This document shows positions 1 to 9,208 of a stretch of 64,000 nt of DNA, one piece after another. This DNA is from Agarivorans sp. TSD2052 (lineage in GTDB: Bacteria > Pseudomonadota > Gammaproteobacteria > Enterobacterales > Celerinatantimonadaceae), in NCBI RefSeq assembly GCF_023238625.1, contig NZ_CP096670.1, forward strand, positions 2,531,501 to 2,595,500, in the 5' to 3' direction. A program made the position numbers and the translations under genes. The notes under the pieces were generated by a model. That model was given only the letters and a program-made list of their open reading frames with translations. It ran no database searches and was not told the DNA's origin. Position 1 is the first letter of the stretch; each line of letters opens with the position of its first letter.

Positions 1-672
1 TTAATTATGGGTTGTGAACGTCGCGTTGTGTACGATTTTGTTAACGTGATTAAAGGTGAATCAAACCTAAGCCAGTCGTTAATCAAAGATAAGCGTACTG
101 AAAACTTGTTCATTTTGCCTGCTTCGCAAACACGTGATAAAGATGCCTTGACTAAAGAAGGCGTCCAGAAGGTTCTAGATGACCTCGCCGAACAAGGTTT
201 TGATTATATTGTGTGTGATTCACCAGCGGGGATTGAAACAGGCGCAATTATGGCCTTATATTTCGCTGATGAGGCCATTGTGACCACCAACCCAGAAGTA
301 TCATCGGTGCGTGATTCAGACCGAATTTTGGGTATGTTAGCCAGCAAGTCTCAGCGTGCAGAACAAGGTAAAGAACCGGTAAAAGAACATTTGTTGTTAA
401 CCCGTTATAACCCAGAACGCGTTAACCGAGGTGATATGCTTAGTGTAGAAGACGTACAAGATATCTTAGCTATTCCACTACTAGGTGTTATCCCTGAATC
501 ACCGGCGGTACTCAAAGCCTCTAACTCAGGCGAACCAGTGATTTTAGATACTGAAAGTGATGCTGGCCTTGCGTACGATGATGCGGTTAGCAGATTGATT
601 GGCGAAAATGTAGATTTCCGCTTTCTTGAAGAACAGAAAAAAGGCTTATTTAGCCGTTTATTTGGAGGATAA
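1..672 (+). CDS. minD: Septum site-determining protein MinD, 5' end outside window
   Basis: MinD is the membrane-associated ATPase that recruits MinC and is swept from pole to pole by MinE, so that the division septum forms at mid-cell. The visible 223 residues begin just before the conserved [14 protein letters not shown] stretch. The deviant Walker A segment and about 47 N-terminal residues lie upstream of base 1. The switch-II type VCDSPAGIE motif, [14 protein letters not shown] and the C-terminal amphipathic membrane helix [11 protein letters not shown] are all present. minE follows after 2 bases, the usual minCDE order. Identification is near certain; only the start is missing. Confidence 0.97.
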   Translation, partial: LIMGCERRVVYDFVNVIKGESNLSQSLIKDKRTENLFILPASQTRDKDALTKEGVQKVLDDLAEQGFDYIVCDSPAGIETGAIMALYFADEAIVTTNPEVSSVRDSDRILGMLASKSQRAEQGKEPVKEHLLLTRYNPERVNRGDMLSVEDVQDILAIPLLGVIPESPAVLKASNSGEPVILDTESDAGLAYDDAVSRLIGENVDFRFLEEQKKGLFSRLFGG

Positions 673-674
673 AA

Positions 675-938
675 ATGTCTCTTTTAGACTACTTTCGCAC
701 AACAAAACAGTCTAAAACGGCGCAAACCGCCAAAGAACGACTGCAAATTATTGTTGCTCACGAACGTGGCCAACGCAGTGGTCCTGACTACTTACCCGCA
801 ATGAAGCAAGACATCATTGAGGTGATTAAAAAGTATGTTGATATCAACTCAGAACATGTCAATGTCAGCCTTGATAACAAGACTGACGACATAAGCGTAT
901 TAGAATTAAATATTACGCTTCCTGAGCAACGTGATTAG
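675..938 (+). CDS. minE: Cell division topological specificity factor MinE
   Basis: MinE stimulates the MinD ATPase and creates the pole-to-pole oscillation that restricts MinC. The 87-residue length matches the family. The N-terminal membrane-binding MSLLDYF segment, the anti-MinCD region with the [13 protein letters not shown] strand (about residues 20-32) and a C-terminal topological-specificity domain can be seen. It starts 2 bases after minD, with GGAGG in the 3' end of minD as ribosome binding site. Its last 26 bases overlap the convergent rnd gene. Confidence 0.97.
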   Translation: MSLLDYFRTTKQSKTAQTAKERLQIIVAHERGQRSGPDYLPAMKQDIIEVIKKYVDINSEHVNVSLDNKTDDISVLELNITLPEQRD

Positions 939-2034
939 CAAATAAAGGCTGACGCCAACCAGTAAGCAGTAGAGGTAACTCTGTCGCTTGCTGGTTACTT
1001 TTCCATGTCCAAGACAAATATTGATTGAGTACCTTTTTGCTCGCTAATACATCCTCTGGCAAACCTGACTCCTCTGAAACCTTCGTCACTACCACCTTCA
1101 GCTCTTGTATACATTTCTTGTAATCAGGGTAATCCACAATACGCTTGATTGGCTTAGGATAATCGGCTGCAGGTACTTTTTGCCCTTGTTGCACCAATTT
1201 CAGTAAACGATGGCCATGGATCCTTAGTTCCTGAGCAGGTAATTCAAGTCGTTGTAATTGTTCCATGCTTTGGGGCTGATAGCGGGCAATGGTCCATAAA
1301 CTGTCACCGTGAACCACATTGTTAATGGCTAAATCACGGCTAATTGCTTGCTGAATACGCCAGCTGCCCAGTGTTTTTAGCACCGCCAATTGTTGTGGGT
1401 TAAGTTTCCAGGCGTTCTTTATATCTCTATATGACTCATCCAAATTAGGCTCGCGCTGCTTAAAGGCCGCTAAACGTGCACTTTCTTCCAAGGCAGCTTG
1501 ATAACGCCCCTGCTCTTCTAGCTGTTGCTTAATTTTGAGATAGGCAGGTAACAGGTGAATAACGTCTAAGGCTGCGTAATCAAGCTGAGAGGCTCGCAAA
1601 GGCCGCGCTAACCAATCAGTGCGTGATTCACCTTTATCTATTTGAATACCTAATTCAGTATCAATAAAGCGCTGATACCCCAAGCTAATACCATGGCCTA
1701 AGAAAGCGGCTCCAACCTGTGTATCAAACACAGAAAGCCCAAACTGGCCGCTCACACGCTGGATGATTTCTAAGTCTTCACTAAAAGCATGTAGTACCCA
1801 GTGATGTTTGCTTAAAGCATGCCATAGTGGGGGCATATCTACCGCTAAGGGGTCGACCAAATAACACCGAATGCCATCATAAATTTGCAGCAAGCCCAAA
1901 TGCGCGTAGTAGGTTCTAGTGCGCACAAATTCAGTATCAAGAGCAAGAACTAACGGGGATTGTTCATTTAAATAACGCAACAGAGGCGCAAGTTGCGCCT
2001 CTGTTTCTATCATTTCAAAATTAATGTCTGCCAA
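913..2034 (-). CDS. rnd: Ribonuclease D
   Basis: A 3'-5' exoribonuclease of the DEDD superfamily that trims tRNA precursors and other small stable RNAs in the cytoplasm. The 373 residues match the usual length. Exo I has D33 and E35 (ALDTEF), Exo II the [10 protein letters not shown] stretch near residue 88, and Exo III the [15 protein letters not shown] stretch near 150, with the tyrosine of the DEDDy subgroup. An HRDC domain follows at about residues 210-290. The gene is convergent with minE and its 3' end overlaps minE by 26 bases, so the two messages are complementary at their ends. fadD lies 49 bases upstream in the same direction. Confidence 0.95.
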   Translation of the reverse strand: MADINFEMIETEAQLAPLLRYLNEQSPLVLALDTEFVRTRTYYAHLGLLQIYDGIRCYLVDPLAVDMPPLWHALSKHHWVLHAFSEDLEIIQRVSGQFGLSVFDTQVGAAFLGHGISLGYQRFIDTELGIQIDKGESRTDWLARPLRASQLDYAALDVIHLLPAYLKIKQQLEEQGRYQAALEESARLAAFKQREPNLDESYRDIKNAWKLNPQQLAVLKTLGSWRIQQAISRDLAINNVVHGDSLWTIARYQPQSMEQLQRLELPAQELRIHGHRLLKLVQQGQKVPAADYPKPIKRIVDYPDYKKCIQELKVVVTKVSEESGLPEDVLASKKVLNQYLSWTWKSNQQATELPLLLTGWRQPLFANHVAQEA

Positions 2035-2083
2035 AATTGCGGCGTCCTAGTGGAAAGCGTCAGATTAGCATCTATTTTACGGT

Positions 2084-3745
2084 TTATGCCTCGTCGCGCA
2101 AGGCTCTCCGCAAGATCTTGCCCACATTTGTTTTAGGAAGTTCATCTCTAAACTCAACTAATTTAGGCACTTTATAGGCGGTTAAGAATTCTCGGCAATG
2201 TTCTACAATCTGTTTCTCGGTTAAAGAGTCATCTTTCTTAACGATGAATACCTTAACCGCTTCGCCGCTCACCTCATTAGGGACGCCCACTGCGGCCACT
2301 TCAAGCACTTTGGCATTACCTGAAATGACTTCTTCGATTTCATTAGGGAACACGTTGAATCCAGACACCAAAATCATATCTTTTTTACGGTCTACAATAT
2401 GGAAAAAGCCCTGTTCATCAACGGTGCCAATATCCCCCGTGGCAAACCATCCACCCGGCATTGACTCAGCCGTTGCTTCGGGACGCTGCCAGTAGCCTTG
2501 CATAACTTGAGGGCCTTTCACTAAGATTTCGCCCGATTCACCTTCAGCGACTTCTGCACCATCGTCATCAACCAGTTTAATGTCTGTAGACGGCGCCGGT
2601 AAACCAATGCTGCCATTGTATGCTTCCAAGTCGTAAGGACAAACCGTTACCAATGGCGCGCACTCAGTTAAGCCATAGCCTTCAATTAAGCGCGATCCAG
2701 TGACCTCTTGCCAACGCTCGGCAACGGCACGTTGAACTGACATGCCACCACCAAGAGACAAGCGTAATAGAGAAAAATCTAAGCTGGCGAAGTCCGCATG
2801 GTTTAACAAGGCGTTAAACAGGGTATTTACCCCAGTGATAGCGGTAAATGGCACTTTACCAAGTTCTTTTACAAAAGTAGGAATATCACGAGGGTTAGTG
2901 ATTAATAAGTTTTGACAGCCCAACGCAAAAAATACCATGCAGTTCGCGGTCAAAGCAAAGATATGGTAGAGCGGCAAAGCCGTTACAACAATCTCTTTTC
3001 CTTCACGTAAACAAGGGCCTACAATGCCTAAGGCTTGTAGTAAATTGGCGACCATATTGCTATGCGATAACATGGCGCCTTTGGCGACCCCTGTAGTGCC
3101 ACCGGTATACTGCAAGAAGGCCAAGTCTTCACTGTTCACTTCAGGTCGCACATATTGTAAGTGCTGACCTTTAGACAATACATAACGCAACGACTGAGCA
3201 TGCGGCAAATGGTATTTAGGTACCATTTTCTTAACATATTTCACAACAAAGTTGACCAACGTGCGTTTAGTCGCAGACAGTTGGTCACCTAAGCGAGTGA
3301 GAATGACGTGCTCAACTCCGGTTTCTTCGACTATTTCTTCAAGGATATGGGCAAAGTTAGAAACAATAACGATAGCTTTAGCACCACTGTCATTAAGTTG
3401 GTGTTTTAGCTCACGAGGCGTGTAAAGTGGATTAACATTCACGACCACCATACCTGCTCGTAAGGCACCAAATAAGCAAATGGGATACTGCAACAAATTT
3501 GGCATCATCAGGGCGACTCGGTCACCGCGCTTTAGCTTCAATTCGTTTTGTAGGTAGGCAGCAAACGCTCTTGATTGCTCCTCTAGGCGGCGATAAGTCA
3601 TCACCTGTCCCATATTGATAAATGCTACTCTGTCGGCATGCTTGGCAGCACCCTCTTCAAACACGTCAATCAAGGTTTGATAGCGCGTTGAGTCTATTTC
3701 TGCAGGAACATCCTTAGGGTATCGATTAAGCCAAACCTTATCCAC
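2084..3745 (-). CDS. fadD: Long-chain fatty acid-CoA ligase
   Basis: Activates long-chain fatty acids to acyl-CoA via an acyl-adenylate, the entry step to beta-oxidation, at the inner face of the cytoplasmic membrane. The 553 residues carry the AMP-binding motif [11 protein letters not shown] at 213-223, [10 protein letters not shown] near 355, GWFATGDIG, the fatty-acyl-CoA synthetase signature beginning [13 protein letters not shown] near 452, and the catalytic lysine region TNVGKILRR near the C-terminus. The start has CCTAAGGAG-like sequence (AGGAGAACTGCG) before ATG. Two PsrA-like palindromes lie about 120 and 200 bases upstream, suggesting control by a fatty-acid-responsive TetR repressor. 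The same-strand rnd downstream is an older known neighbour of fadD. Confidence 0.95.
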   Translation of the reverse strand: MDKVWLNRYPKDVPAEIDSTRYQTLIDVFEEGAAKHADRVAFINMGQVMTYRRLEEQSRAFAAYLQNELKLKRGDRVALMMPNLLQYPICLFGALRAGMVVVNVNPLYTPRELKHQLNDSGAKAIVIVSNFAHILEEIVEETGVEHVILTRLGDQLSATKRTLVNFVVKYVKKMVPKYHLPHAQSLRYVLSKGQHLQYVRPEVNSEDLAFLQYTGGTTGVAKGAMLSHSNMVANLLQALGIVGPCLREGKEIVVTALPLYHIFALTANCMVFFALGCQNLLITNPRDIPTFVKELGKVPFTAITGVNTLFNALLNHADFASLDFSLLRLSLGGGMSVQRAVAERWQEVTGSRLIEGYGLTECAPLVTVCPYDLEAYNGSIGLPAPSTDIKLVDDDGAEVAEGESGEILVKGPQVMQGYWQRPEATAESMPGGWFATGDIGTVDEQGFFHIVDRKKDMILVSGFNVFPNEIEEVISGNAKVLEVAAVGVPNEVSGEAVKVFIVKKDDSLTEKQIVEHCREFLTAYKVPKLVEFRDELPKTNVGKILRRALRDEA

Positions 3746-3861
3746 GCAGTTCTCCTAAACATTTCAATTACATTAAGTATAAATGGCCTGCCAAGTTTTA
3801 TTATGAAATTTATTATGTACTTGGTAGCAACTCTGGATATAGAGCTTTAGCTCTAAGATTT

Positions 3862-3875
3862 CAAACGATTGTTTC
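3862..3875. promoter_or_regulatory. PsrA-like operator upstream of fadD
   Basis: CAAACGATTGTTTC matches the published PsrA half-site arrangement (G/C)AAAC-N4-GTTT(G/C). It lies 117 bases upstream of the fadD start, in a place where a fatty-acid-degradation repressor site is expected. The match is seen directly; binding is inferred. Confidence 0.55.
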
Positions 3876-3944
3876 ATACGCCGTTTAAAATAACAATAAT
3901 TTAACATTAAGCGTAGTGGATAAGATGTAAAACAGTGAAGTGGT

Positions 3945-4778
3945 TCAAACAATTGTTTTAATATAGGCCCTAAGTCGCTCTGCTACCGCTTGCGGATTCT
4001 GCATATGTAAATGATGACCACCACTTACCATCTGGGTCTCTAGCTGGCTAAACCAGCTTTGGCGCAAAGCGATATAATCTGGTGTTAATAGCGGAAATTC
4101 ACTGGCAGCGATCAGTAAACTAGCAAAAGGCACAGATTGGCAAATGTTTTTGGCTTGTAACTCACTAAAGCGAAGTGGTGAACTAAGCTTCAATTTTTCA
4201 TCGTGCCGCCAATACCATCGTCCATCGCGCTGCATCACCGCGCGTTCAACCAACAAGCGACTATTGTCTTCTGATAAGCCATTGGTCTTCGCTCGCAGCT
4301 TTATCGCATAATTGAGTTCTGCAAAACCTTTAGTATGTTTTTGCTTGTGGCGTTGACGAATGGCCTTGGCTAAATGCTCGGTAGTCGCCTGCTCATTGAT
4401 ACTTAAAGGGCCGATACCGTCGATACACACTAACCCAACTAGCTGTTCAGGGAAGGCTGCAGCATAGGTCGTTGCGACTAATGCACCAAGCGAATGCCCT
4501 AACAATACTATTGGCTTACTTAACTTAAGTTCGGCTAAAAAACCGTAAACATCGTCGACATAGTCAACAAAATGATAATGGCCTTGGCGATGCGCTGAAT
4601 GACCATGGCCGGGGAAATCAACAGCAATACAATGTACCGCGTCTAGTTGCTTGATTAAGGGAGTAAAACTTGCCGCGTTATCCATCCAGCCGTGTAACAT
4701 GACCAAACAGTAGGGGCTATTTGCTGGCTGTTCTAGATAGGAGAGTCCGAGATTTTCGAAGGATAAGCTATTGTTCAT
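3945..4778 (-). CDS. Alpha/beta hydrolase, SERHL-like
   Basis: A 277-residue alpha/beta-hydrolase-fold protein of unknown substrate. The oxyanion-hole motif HGWMDN is at 29-34, the nucleophile elbow GHSLGA puts the catalytic serine at 96, and a C-terminal GGHHLHMQNP supplies the histidine near 254. The HGWMDN motif and overall length resemble the serine-hydrolase-like (SERHL) group. No signal peptide is visible, so it is probably cytoplasmic. It lies upstream of fadD in the same direction but about 200 bases away, with a separate regulatory gap, so a shared lipid-related role is possible but not shown. It is followed on its 5' side by a small conserved-looking gene and tsaB. Confidence 0.8.
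   Translation of the reverse strand: MNNSLSFENLGLSYLEQPANSPYCLVMLHGWMDNAASFTPLIKQLDAVHCIAVDFPGHGHSAHRQGHYHFVDYVDDVYGFLAELKLSKPIVLLGHSLGALVATTYAAAFPEQLVGLVCIDGIGPLSINEQATTEHLAKAIRQRHKQKHTKGFAELNYAIKLRAKTNGLSEDNSRLLVERAVMQRDGRWYWRHDEKLKLSSPLRFSELQAKNICQSVPFASLLIAASEFPLLTPDYIALRQSWFSQLETQMVSGGHHLHMQNPQAVAERLRAYIKTIV
3946..3959. promoter_or_regulatory. Second PsrA-like palindrome, inside the hydrolase 3' end
   Basis: CAAACAATTGTTTT repeats the AAAC-N4-GTTT spacing of the site at 3862 and lies 70 bases further from fadD, overlapping the last codons of the hydrolase gene. The outer base departs from consensus on one side. Two sites at this spacing make deliberate fadD control more likely than one would. 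Confidence 0.4.
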
Positions 4779-4800
4779 TGCACTCGCTTATAGTCACCGT

Positions 4801-5061
4801 TCAAGCGAATAGGTCGATGCCAAACATCTCATTTACCTGTTGGCGTTTTAACTGATTGGCAACATCTTGATAGTGAGACACAGCTTCACCACCACCCGCT
4901 TGGTGGTCGTAACGAAGTTTTTCAACACTGTGCTCATCCATGGCGGCCCAAGGAACCACACCTTTTGGCGCTTTAGTCACAACACTTAATTCTGTAGTGC
5001 TGTTGGTTGGTTTTATCTTAGGCTGCTGCTGGATGGGCTGGCCAAGGCCCTGAATTTTCAA
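4801..5061 (-). CDS. Small conserved-looking protein of unknown function
   Basis: An 86-residue soluble protein that I do not recognise with certainty. The N-terminal third is rich in Gln, Pro and Lys and probably disordered. The second half (about residues 36-86) has a charged helical look, with VVPWAAMDE, YDHQAGGGEAVSHYQDVANQ, and it ends in GIDLFA. It starts with TTG, preceded by AAGGGAT at good SD distance. It sits between the hydrolase and tsaB, 18 bases downstream of tsaB, so is likely cotranscribed with yoaA-tsaB. Similar short proteins are found beside tsaB in related marine gammaproteobacteria from memory, but no function can be given. Confidence 0.7.
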   Translation of the reverse strand: MKIQGLGQPIQQQPKIKPTNSTTELSVVTKAPKGVVPWAAMDEHSVEKLRYDHQAGGGEAVSHYQDVANQLKRQQVNEMFGIDLFA

Positions 5062-5079
5062 ATTTATTTATCCCTTTAC

Positions 5080-5769
5080 TTATTCTCTACCGGGCAGCTT
5101 CTTCCAAGTGACTTTATCACGTAAGTAAACTGGTTCGGCGTGCTCTGCACTCACGGTATCGCCTTTTTCAAACGCAAGCTGAGCATACTTAAGCATATCT
5201 CGTGCCGTTGGGTACAACACTGATTCTAGCACTTTTGCGCCAGAAAATTGACCACAGAGTAATTCCTGATAGGTTTGCCAACCGGTGCCCACTGCTGCAG
5301 CTGACTGCTGATTGCTGCCCAATAGCTCAGGTTTAATCACCAATTCTTGATCAACCAACCCCATGATTCCGCCTTCTGCTTGGTATTCTCCCCAATAGAC
5401 TTCACCCATGCGCGCATCAATCGCCGCAAAGCAGTGTTCTTGTTGGTGAGTAACCAAGGCCTGTTGCGCCATGGCTTGCAAGGTCGATACCGCTATCATC
5501 GGCTTATCAGCACCAAAGGCGAGGCCTTGAGCTGTTGCGACACCAATACGTACGCCTGTAAAACTGCCAGGTCCTCGGCCAAAAGCAATTGCGTCAAGTT
5601 GCTGCAAATTAGCACCCGCTTCTGCCAATATTTGCTCTACAAAAGGCAATATTTTAAGCGTGTGATCTCTTGGGCTGTATTCTTGTTTACTAAAGATCTC
5701 TCCTTGCCATTGCAAGGCTACGGAACAATTTTCGGTAGATGTATCTAAAGCTAATATGTTTGCTGTCAT
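5080..5769 (-). CDS. tsaB: tRNA threonylcarbamoyladenosine biosynthesis protein TsaB
   Basis: TsaB is the ASKHA-fold partner of TsaD and TsaE in making t6A37 on ANN-decoding tRNAs; it dimerises with TsaD and has no catalytic site of its own. The 229 residues begin with the LALDTSTENCSVAL phosphate-1-type segment (residues 6-19) and contain GPGSFTGVRIG (about 66-76), both hallmark motifs. Its ATG overlaps the yoaA stop as ATGA, so translation is probably coupled. Essential in many bacteria. Confidence 0.95.
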   Translation of the reverse strand: MTANILALDTSTENCSVALQWQGEIFSKQEYSPRDHTLKILPFVEQILAEAGANLQQLDAIAFGRGPGSFTGVRIGVATAQGLAFGADKPMIAVSTLQAMAQQALVTHQQEHCFAAIDARMGEVYWGEYQAEGGIMGLVDQELVIKPELLGSNQQSAAAVGTGWQTYQELLCGQFSGAKVLESVLYPTARDMLKYAQLAFEKGDTVSAEHAEPVYLRDKVTWKKLPGRE

Positions 5770-7697
5770 GATTCCTCAGCGTTATTTTTTACAAATTCTA
5801 ATACTTTTGATAGTTCTCTAGTGCGCGGCATGGCGGGTAAGCTACTGATAAACAAAGAACCATAATCACGGTTAACCAAGCGATTATCACAAATAATCAC
5901 TACGCCATGGTCGGCTTGGGTTCTGATTAAACGCCCCACCCCTTGTTTCAGGCTAATAACCGCCTGCGGCAAATATACCTGACGAAAAGGGTCTCCGCCA
6001 CGTAAACGGCAATCTTCGCTTTTCGCTTTTAATAGTGGGTCGTCGGGCGCGGCAAAAGGTAACTTATCAATGATGACACACGACAAGGCCTTACCGGGAA
6101 CATCTACCCCTTCCCAAAAAGTACTGGTAGCGACCAACACCGCGTTACCATCTTCTACAAATTCATTCAGTAGCTCTTGTTTGCCGGCTTCACCTTGTAC
6201 CAACACTAACAGCTCAGTGCGTAGGCGTAATTCTGCGGCTACTTTTTGGATCATTCTATGGCTGGTGCACAAAAAGAAACAACGCCCGCCATTCGCCTCA
6301 ATAACTGGCGCAAGTTGATCTAACATTAATTGCTCAGCATTGTGCTGTTTAGTTTCAGGCAAATAACGCGGCACACACAGCAGGGCTTGTTTCTGGTAAT
6401 CAAAGGGGCTGTCTAACAGCATACTACTGGCGTCATTTAAGCCCATTTGCGTTTGAAAGTGTTGAAAATTACCATCTACCGCCAACGTTGCCGAGGTGAA
6501 AATCCAAGCAGCGTCGCGTTCTTCAACTTCATTATTAAACCGTTCAGCAATATTTAACGGGGTGATGTTTAAGGTAAAGTGTAAACGGGTAGTTTCGTAC
6601 CAATAGCTAAAACCAGTGGTATCTACCGCCATTACTTTATCAAATAACCCTCGCATTCTGGCTAAGCGCTCGAAGCAAGAATCGGCCAACTCGCTGCGCG
6701 ATAAAGCCAACTTAAGTACTTGGTAGACAAAATCCATGTCTTCTTTTAGTACTGCCATCATTTCTGCAAAGCGATGCTGTTTGGCTAAGGGCCGCCATTC
6801 ACCCCGGTCACGCAGCCCTTCAAAGGCTAAACGGCATTGGCGAATACCGCGTTCTAACTTTTGAGCCGCTTTTTGCAACTGCGCCATATCTCGCAAGTCG
6901 GTTTTATAACAAAGCTCAATGTCACTGCATAAGTCAACAATTTGTCGACTGGAAAAATGTTGCCCAAAATAGCTAGCAGCAATATCGGGCAGTTGATGGG
7001 CTTCATCGAAGATATAAGCGTGTGCTTCAGGGATCAGTTCACCAAAGCCGGTTTCTTTTACCACCATATCGGCAAAAAATAAGTGATGATTCACCACCAC
7101 TAAATCTGCTTCTAAAGCTTTATTACGAGCCTTAACTAAATAGCATTCTTTGTAAGAGGGGCAATCTCGCCCTAAGCAATTGTCGTTAGTACTACTAATC
7201 AGCGGAAACACGTCAGAGCGCTCAGCCACCGGGCCTAAATCACTAATATCGCCGGTGTCTTCACCTTGCGCCCAACGTTTGATTTTGACTAACTCTGCGA
7301 GGGTGTTACGGTCTTGGCCGGAGCTATAATGAGAAAAGCTGTTAAGCCGCTCAATGCATAGATAGTTAGAGCGCCCTTTAAGCAATGCGACAGATTGAGT
7401 GTATTTGAGGGCTTTCTGCATCTTGGGCAAGTCTTTAGTAAATAGCTGATCTTGCAGTGCCTTACTCCCCGTGCTGATGACCACTTTTTTGCCGCTATCC
7501 ATGGCAGGTACGAGATAAGCGAAGGTTTTACCGGTACCGGTGCCTGCTTCTACCAATAAACTGCCACTGGTTTCTATGGCAGCAGCAACCGCTGTAGCCA
7601 TTTCTTGTTGTTGTGGGCGAGGAGAAAAACCGTCGATAGCGCTAGATAACAAACCATCGTTGGCAAAATACTGTTGTTTCAATCTTTGTTCCGGCAA
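5766..7697 (-). CDS. yoaA: ATP-dependent DNA helicase YoaA (DinG/XPD family)
   Basis: A superfamily-2 iron-sulfur helicase linked in E. coli to repair of stalled forks and to the HolC clamp-loader subunit. The 643 residues show Walker A EAGTGTGKT (50-58), an Fe-S cysteine set (the cysteine of NYLCIER and the three in NCLGRDCPSYKEC), the DEAH box in IFDEAHQLPD, TSATLAVDG, and motif VI QGVGRLIRT. Length fits YoaA (636 in E. coli) better than DinG, and a second DinG-type gene lies at 58607. The start is TTG without an obvious SD, chosen because about 22 residues before GFSPRPQQ fits relatives. It overlaps tsaB by 4 bases. Confidence 0.92.
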   Translation of the reverse strand: MPEQRLKQQYFANDGLLSSAIDGFSPRPQQQEMATAVAAAIETSGSLLVEAGTGTGKTFAYLVPAMDSGKKVVISTGSKALQDQLFTKDLPKMQKALKYTQSVALLKGRSNYLCIERLNSFSHYSSGQDRNTLAELVKIKRWAQGEDTGDISDLGPVAERSDVFPLISSTNDNCLGRDCPSYKECYLVKARNKALEADLVVVNHHLFFADMVVKETGFGELIPEAHAYIFDEAHQLPDIAASYFGQHFSSRQIVDLCSDIELCYKTDLRDMAQLQKAAQKLERGIRQCRLAFEGLRDRGEWRPLAKQHRFAEMMAVLKEDMDFVYQVLKLALSRSELADSCFERLARMRGLFDKVMAVDTTGFSYWYETTRLHFTLNITPLNIAERFNNEVEERDAAWIFTSATLAVDGNFQHFQTQMGLNDASSMLLDSPFDYQKQALLCVPRYLPETKQHNAEQLMLDQLAPVIEANGGRCFFLCTSHRMIQKVAAELRLRTELLVLVQGEAGKQELLNEFVEDGNAVLVATSTFWEGVDVPGKALSCVIIDKLPFAAPDDPLLKAKSEDCRLRGGDPFRQVYLPQAVISLKQGVGRLIRTQADHGVVIICDNRLVNRDYGSLFISSLPAMPRTRELSKVLEFVKNNAEES

Positions 7698-7748
7698 GCA
7701 AAAGTCGCCGCAACTATAACAGGCTGCTAGATATAGACCAAACCTAGA

Positions 7749-7964
7749 CTACACAAACAAGTCGATATTATGTTCTTCATCGGGGTCCGGCTTTTTGTGC
7801 TTCTGCTGCGCGTGCTCATGGCTCGACTTTGGACGTACCTGAATATCATTTGTGCCGGTTATCTTTCCTTTTTTCACCACTTTATCGGTGCGCAATGGTG
7901 GGCGCTTGCCATCAGGTGCGGGCAATGGTCGTGGCAGAATAGGTATAATTGCGTCTTGGCTCAA
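7749..7964 (-). CDS. Small basic/acidic protein of unknown function
   Basis: A 71-residue, very hydrophilic protein rich in Lys, Pro, Asp and His, with no hydrophobic core, so probably disordered. It begins with TTG preceded by AAGGAAGGTGAG, a strong SD, which decides the strand over a hydrophobic 75-residue reading frame lying opposite it. The C-terminus is NIDLFV, similar to the GIDLFA end of the 86-residue protein two genes downstream. It precedes yoaA on the same strand by about 50 bases and faces away from the his operon. Not recognised. Confidence 0.6.
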   Translation of the reverse strand: MSQDAIIPILPRPLPAPDGKRPPLRTDKVVKKGKITGTNDIQVRPKSSHEHAQQKHKKPDPDEEHNIDLFV

Positions 7965-8054
7965 AACTCACCTTCCTTTTTGACACTCCTTATCTAATTA
8001 TCGGTCATATTTTGCACAACTTGAATAGAATAATAAAAAGCCACTAAAAAATGG

Positions 8055-8082
8055 TTGCAATTTACGTCTAGATTGGTAACTT
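8055..8082 (+). promoter_or_regulatory. Possible his operon promoter
   Basis: TTGCAA at 8055 and TAACTT at 8077 are spaced by 16 bases and lie about 50 bases upstream of the leader peptide. This is the best -35/-10 pair before hisL, but both boxes depart from consensus, so it is only a candidate. Confidence 0.3.
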
Positions 8083-8132
8083 TATGGCCTGAATTTGCCA
8101 TGAAGGCAAAGTAACGTTGACAGGAACGTGAC

Positions 8133-8180
8133 ATGATTTTTAACCAAACGAAGCATCATCACCACCATCATCCAGAATAA
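8133..8180 (+). CDS. hisL: His operon leader peptide
   Basis: A 15-residue leader, MIFNQTKHHHHHHPE, with six consecutive histidine codons. In his attenuation, ribosome stalling at these codons during histidine starvation favours the antiterminator over the terminator. AGGAACG upstream is the SD. The ORF is followed by inverted repeats (AAGCTTC/GGAAGCTT, and GCAGCTTCCGG) and then a strong terminator at 8246, ahead of hisG. This is the textbook arrangement and is seen directly. Confidence 0.96.
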   Translation: MIFNQTKHHHHHHPE

Positions 8181-8245
8181 GCTTCAGGCGGTTATCTGCT
8201 GGAAGCTTATATGCAGCTTCCGGTGGTAGAATATTACAATATTGC

Positions 8246-8280
8246 AAACCCCCGGAAGGTAATCCTCCCGGGGGTTTTTT
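8246..8280 (+). terminator. His operon attenuator terminator
   Basis: A GC-rich hairpin with arms AAACCCCCGG and CCGGGGGTTT, extended inward by AGG/CCT around a TAAT loop and followed by six T. It sits between hisL and hisG. An upstream AAGCTTC...GGAAGCTT and GCAGCTTCC series at 8179-8222 can form the alternative pause/antiterminator structures. Confidence 0.92.
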
Positions 8281-8304
8281 AGTTTTATAATTAGGGACAA
8301 CAAC

Positions 8305-9204
8305 ATGACAGAGCAAAAACGACTACGCATCGCCATCCAAAAATCTGGACGCCTAAGCGATGATTCACAGGCACTATTAAAAAGCTGCGGAATGAAGATC
8401 AACCTCCGCCAACAACGCCTGATAGCCCATTCTGAAAATATGCCGGTAGATTTACTGCGGGTGCGCGATGACGATATTCCAGGTCTAGTAATGGATGGTG
8501 TTGTTGATTTCGGTATTGTGGGTGAAAACGTACTTGAAGAAGAAACCATGCTGCGTACCGCGCAAAACGACCCTACCGATTGCGAAGTACTAAAGCGTTT
8601 AGATTTTGGTGATTGCCGCTTCTCGCTAGCCGTAGCCGAAGAATTTGATTACACCGGCCCGCAATGTTTAGCGAACAAGCGAATCGCTACTAGCTACCCG
8701 GGTATTCTTAAGCGTTACTTAGATGCGCAAGGCGTACCATTTTCAACCTGTATGCTTGCAGGCTCGGTAGAAGTGGCTACTCGTGCAGGCTTAGCCGACG
8801 CCATTTGTGACTTAGTCTCTACTGGCGCTACCTTAGAAGCCAACGGCCTTAAAGAAGTGGAAGTCATTTACCGCTCGCAAGCCGTATTAATTAAGTCTAA
8901 AAACACGCTAAGTGACGAGCACCAAGACTTGTTAGACCGTTTACTCATGCGCATGCAAGGCACCATGGAAGCCAAAGAAAGCAAGTACATCATGCTGCAC
9001 GCGCCTAAAACACATCTTGATCAAATTGTTGATTTATTACCAGGTAGCGAGCACCCAACCGTATTAGCCCTAGCCGGTGATGACGATAAAGTAGCGCTAC
9101 ATGTAGTCAGCACTGAAAACTTGTTCTGGGAAACCATGGAAAAGCTAAAAACCTTAGGTGCTAGCTCTATCTTGGTAATGCCAATTGAGAAAATGTTGAG
9201 ATAA
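8305..9204 (+). CDS. hisG: ATP phosphoribosyltransferase, long form
   Basis: Catalyses the first, committed step of histidine synthesis: ATP plus PRPP gives phosphoribosyl-ATP. The 299-residue length shows the long, hexameric form with its own C-terminal ACT-like regulatory domain (about residue 225 onward) for histidine feedback, so no HisZ is needed. [17 protein letters not shown] near the N-terminus and the PRPP loop [23 protein letters not shown] (near 150) are typical. AGGGA precedes the ATG. It is the first enzyme gene of the attenuated his operon. Confidence 0.97.
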   Translation: MTEQKRLRIAIQKSGRLSDDSQALLKSCGMKINLRQQRLIAHSENMPVDLLRVRDDDIPGLVMDGVVDFGIVGENVLEEETMLRTAQNDPTDCEVLKRLDFGDCRFSLAVAEEFDYTGPQCLANKRIATSYPGILKRYLDAQGVPFSTCMLAGSVEVATRAGLADAICDLVSTGATLEANGLKEVEVIYRSQAVLIKSKNTLSDEHQDLLDRLLMRMQGTMEAKESKYIMLHAPKTHLDQIVDLLPGSEHPTVLALAGDDDKVALHVVSTENLFWETMEKLKTLGASSILVMPIEKMLR

Positions 9205-9208
9205 CCCC

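Noticed and set aside
7770-7997. A 75-residue hydrophobic frame on the + strand opposite the 71-residue gene
   Set aside because: The opposite-strand gene has a strong SD, while this frame has none and is rich in Trp/Cys/Arg as expected of an antisense shadow.
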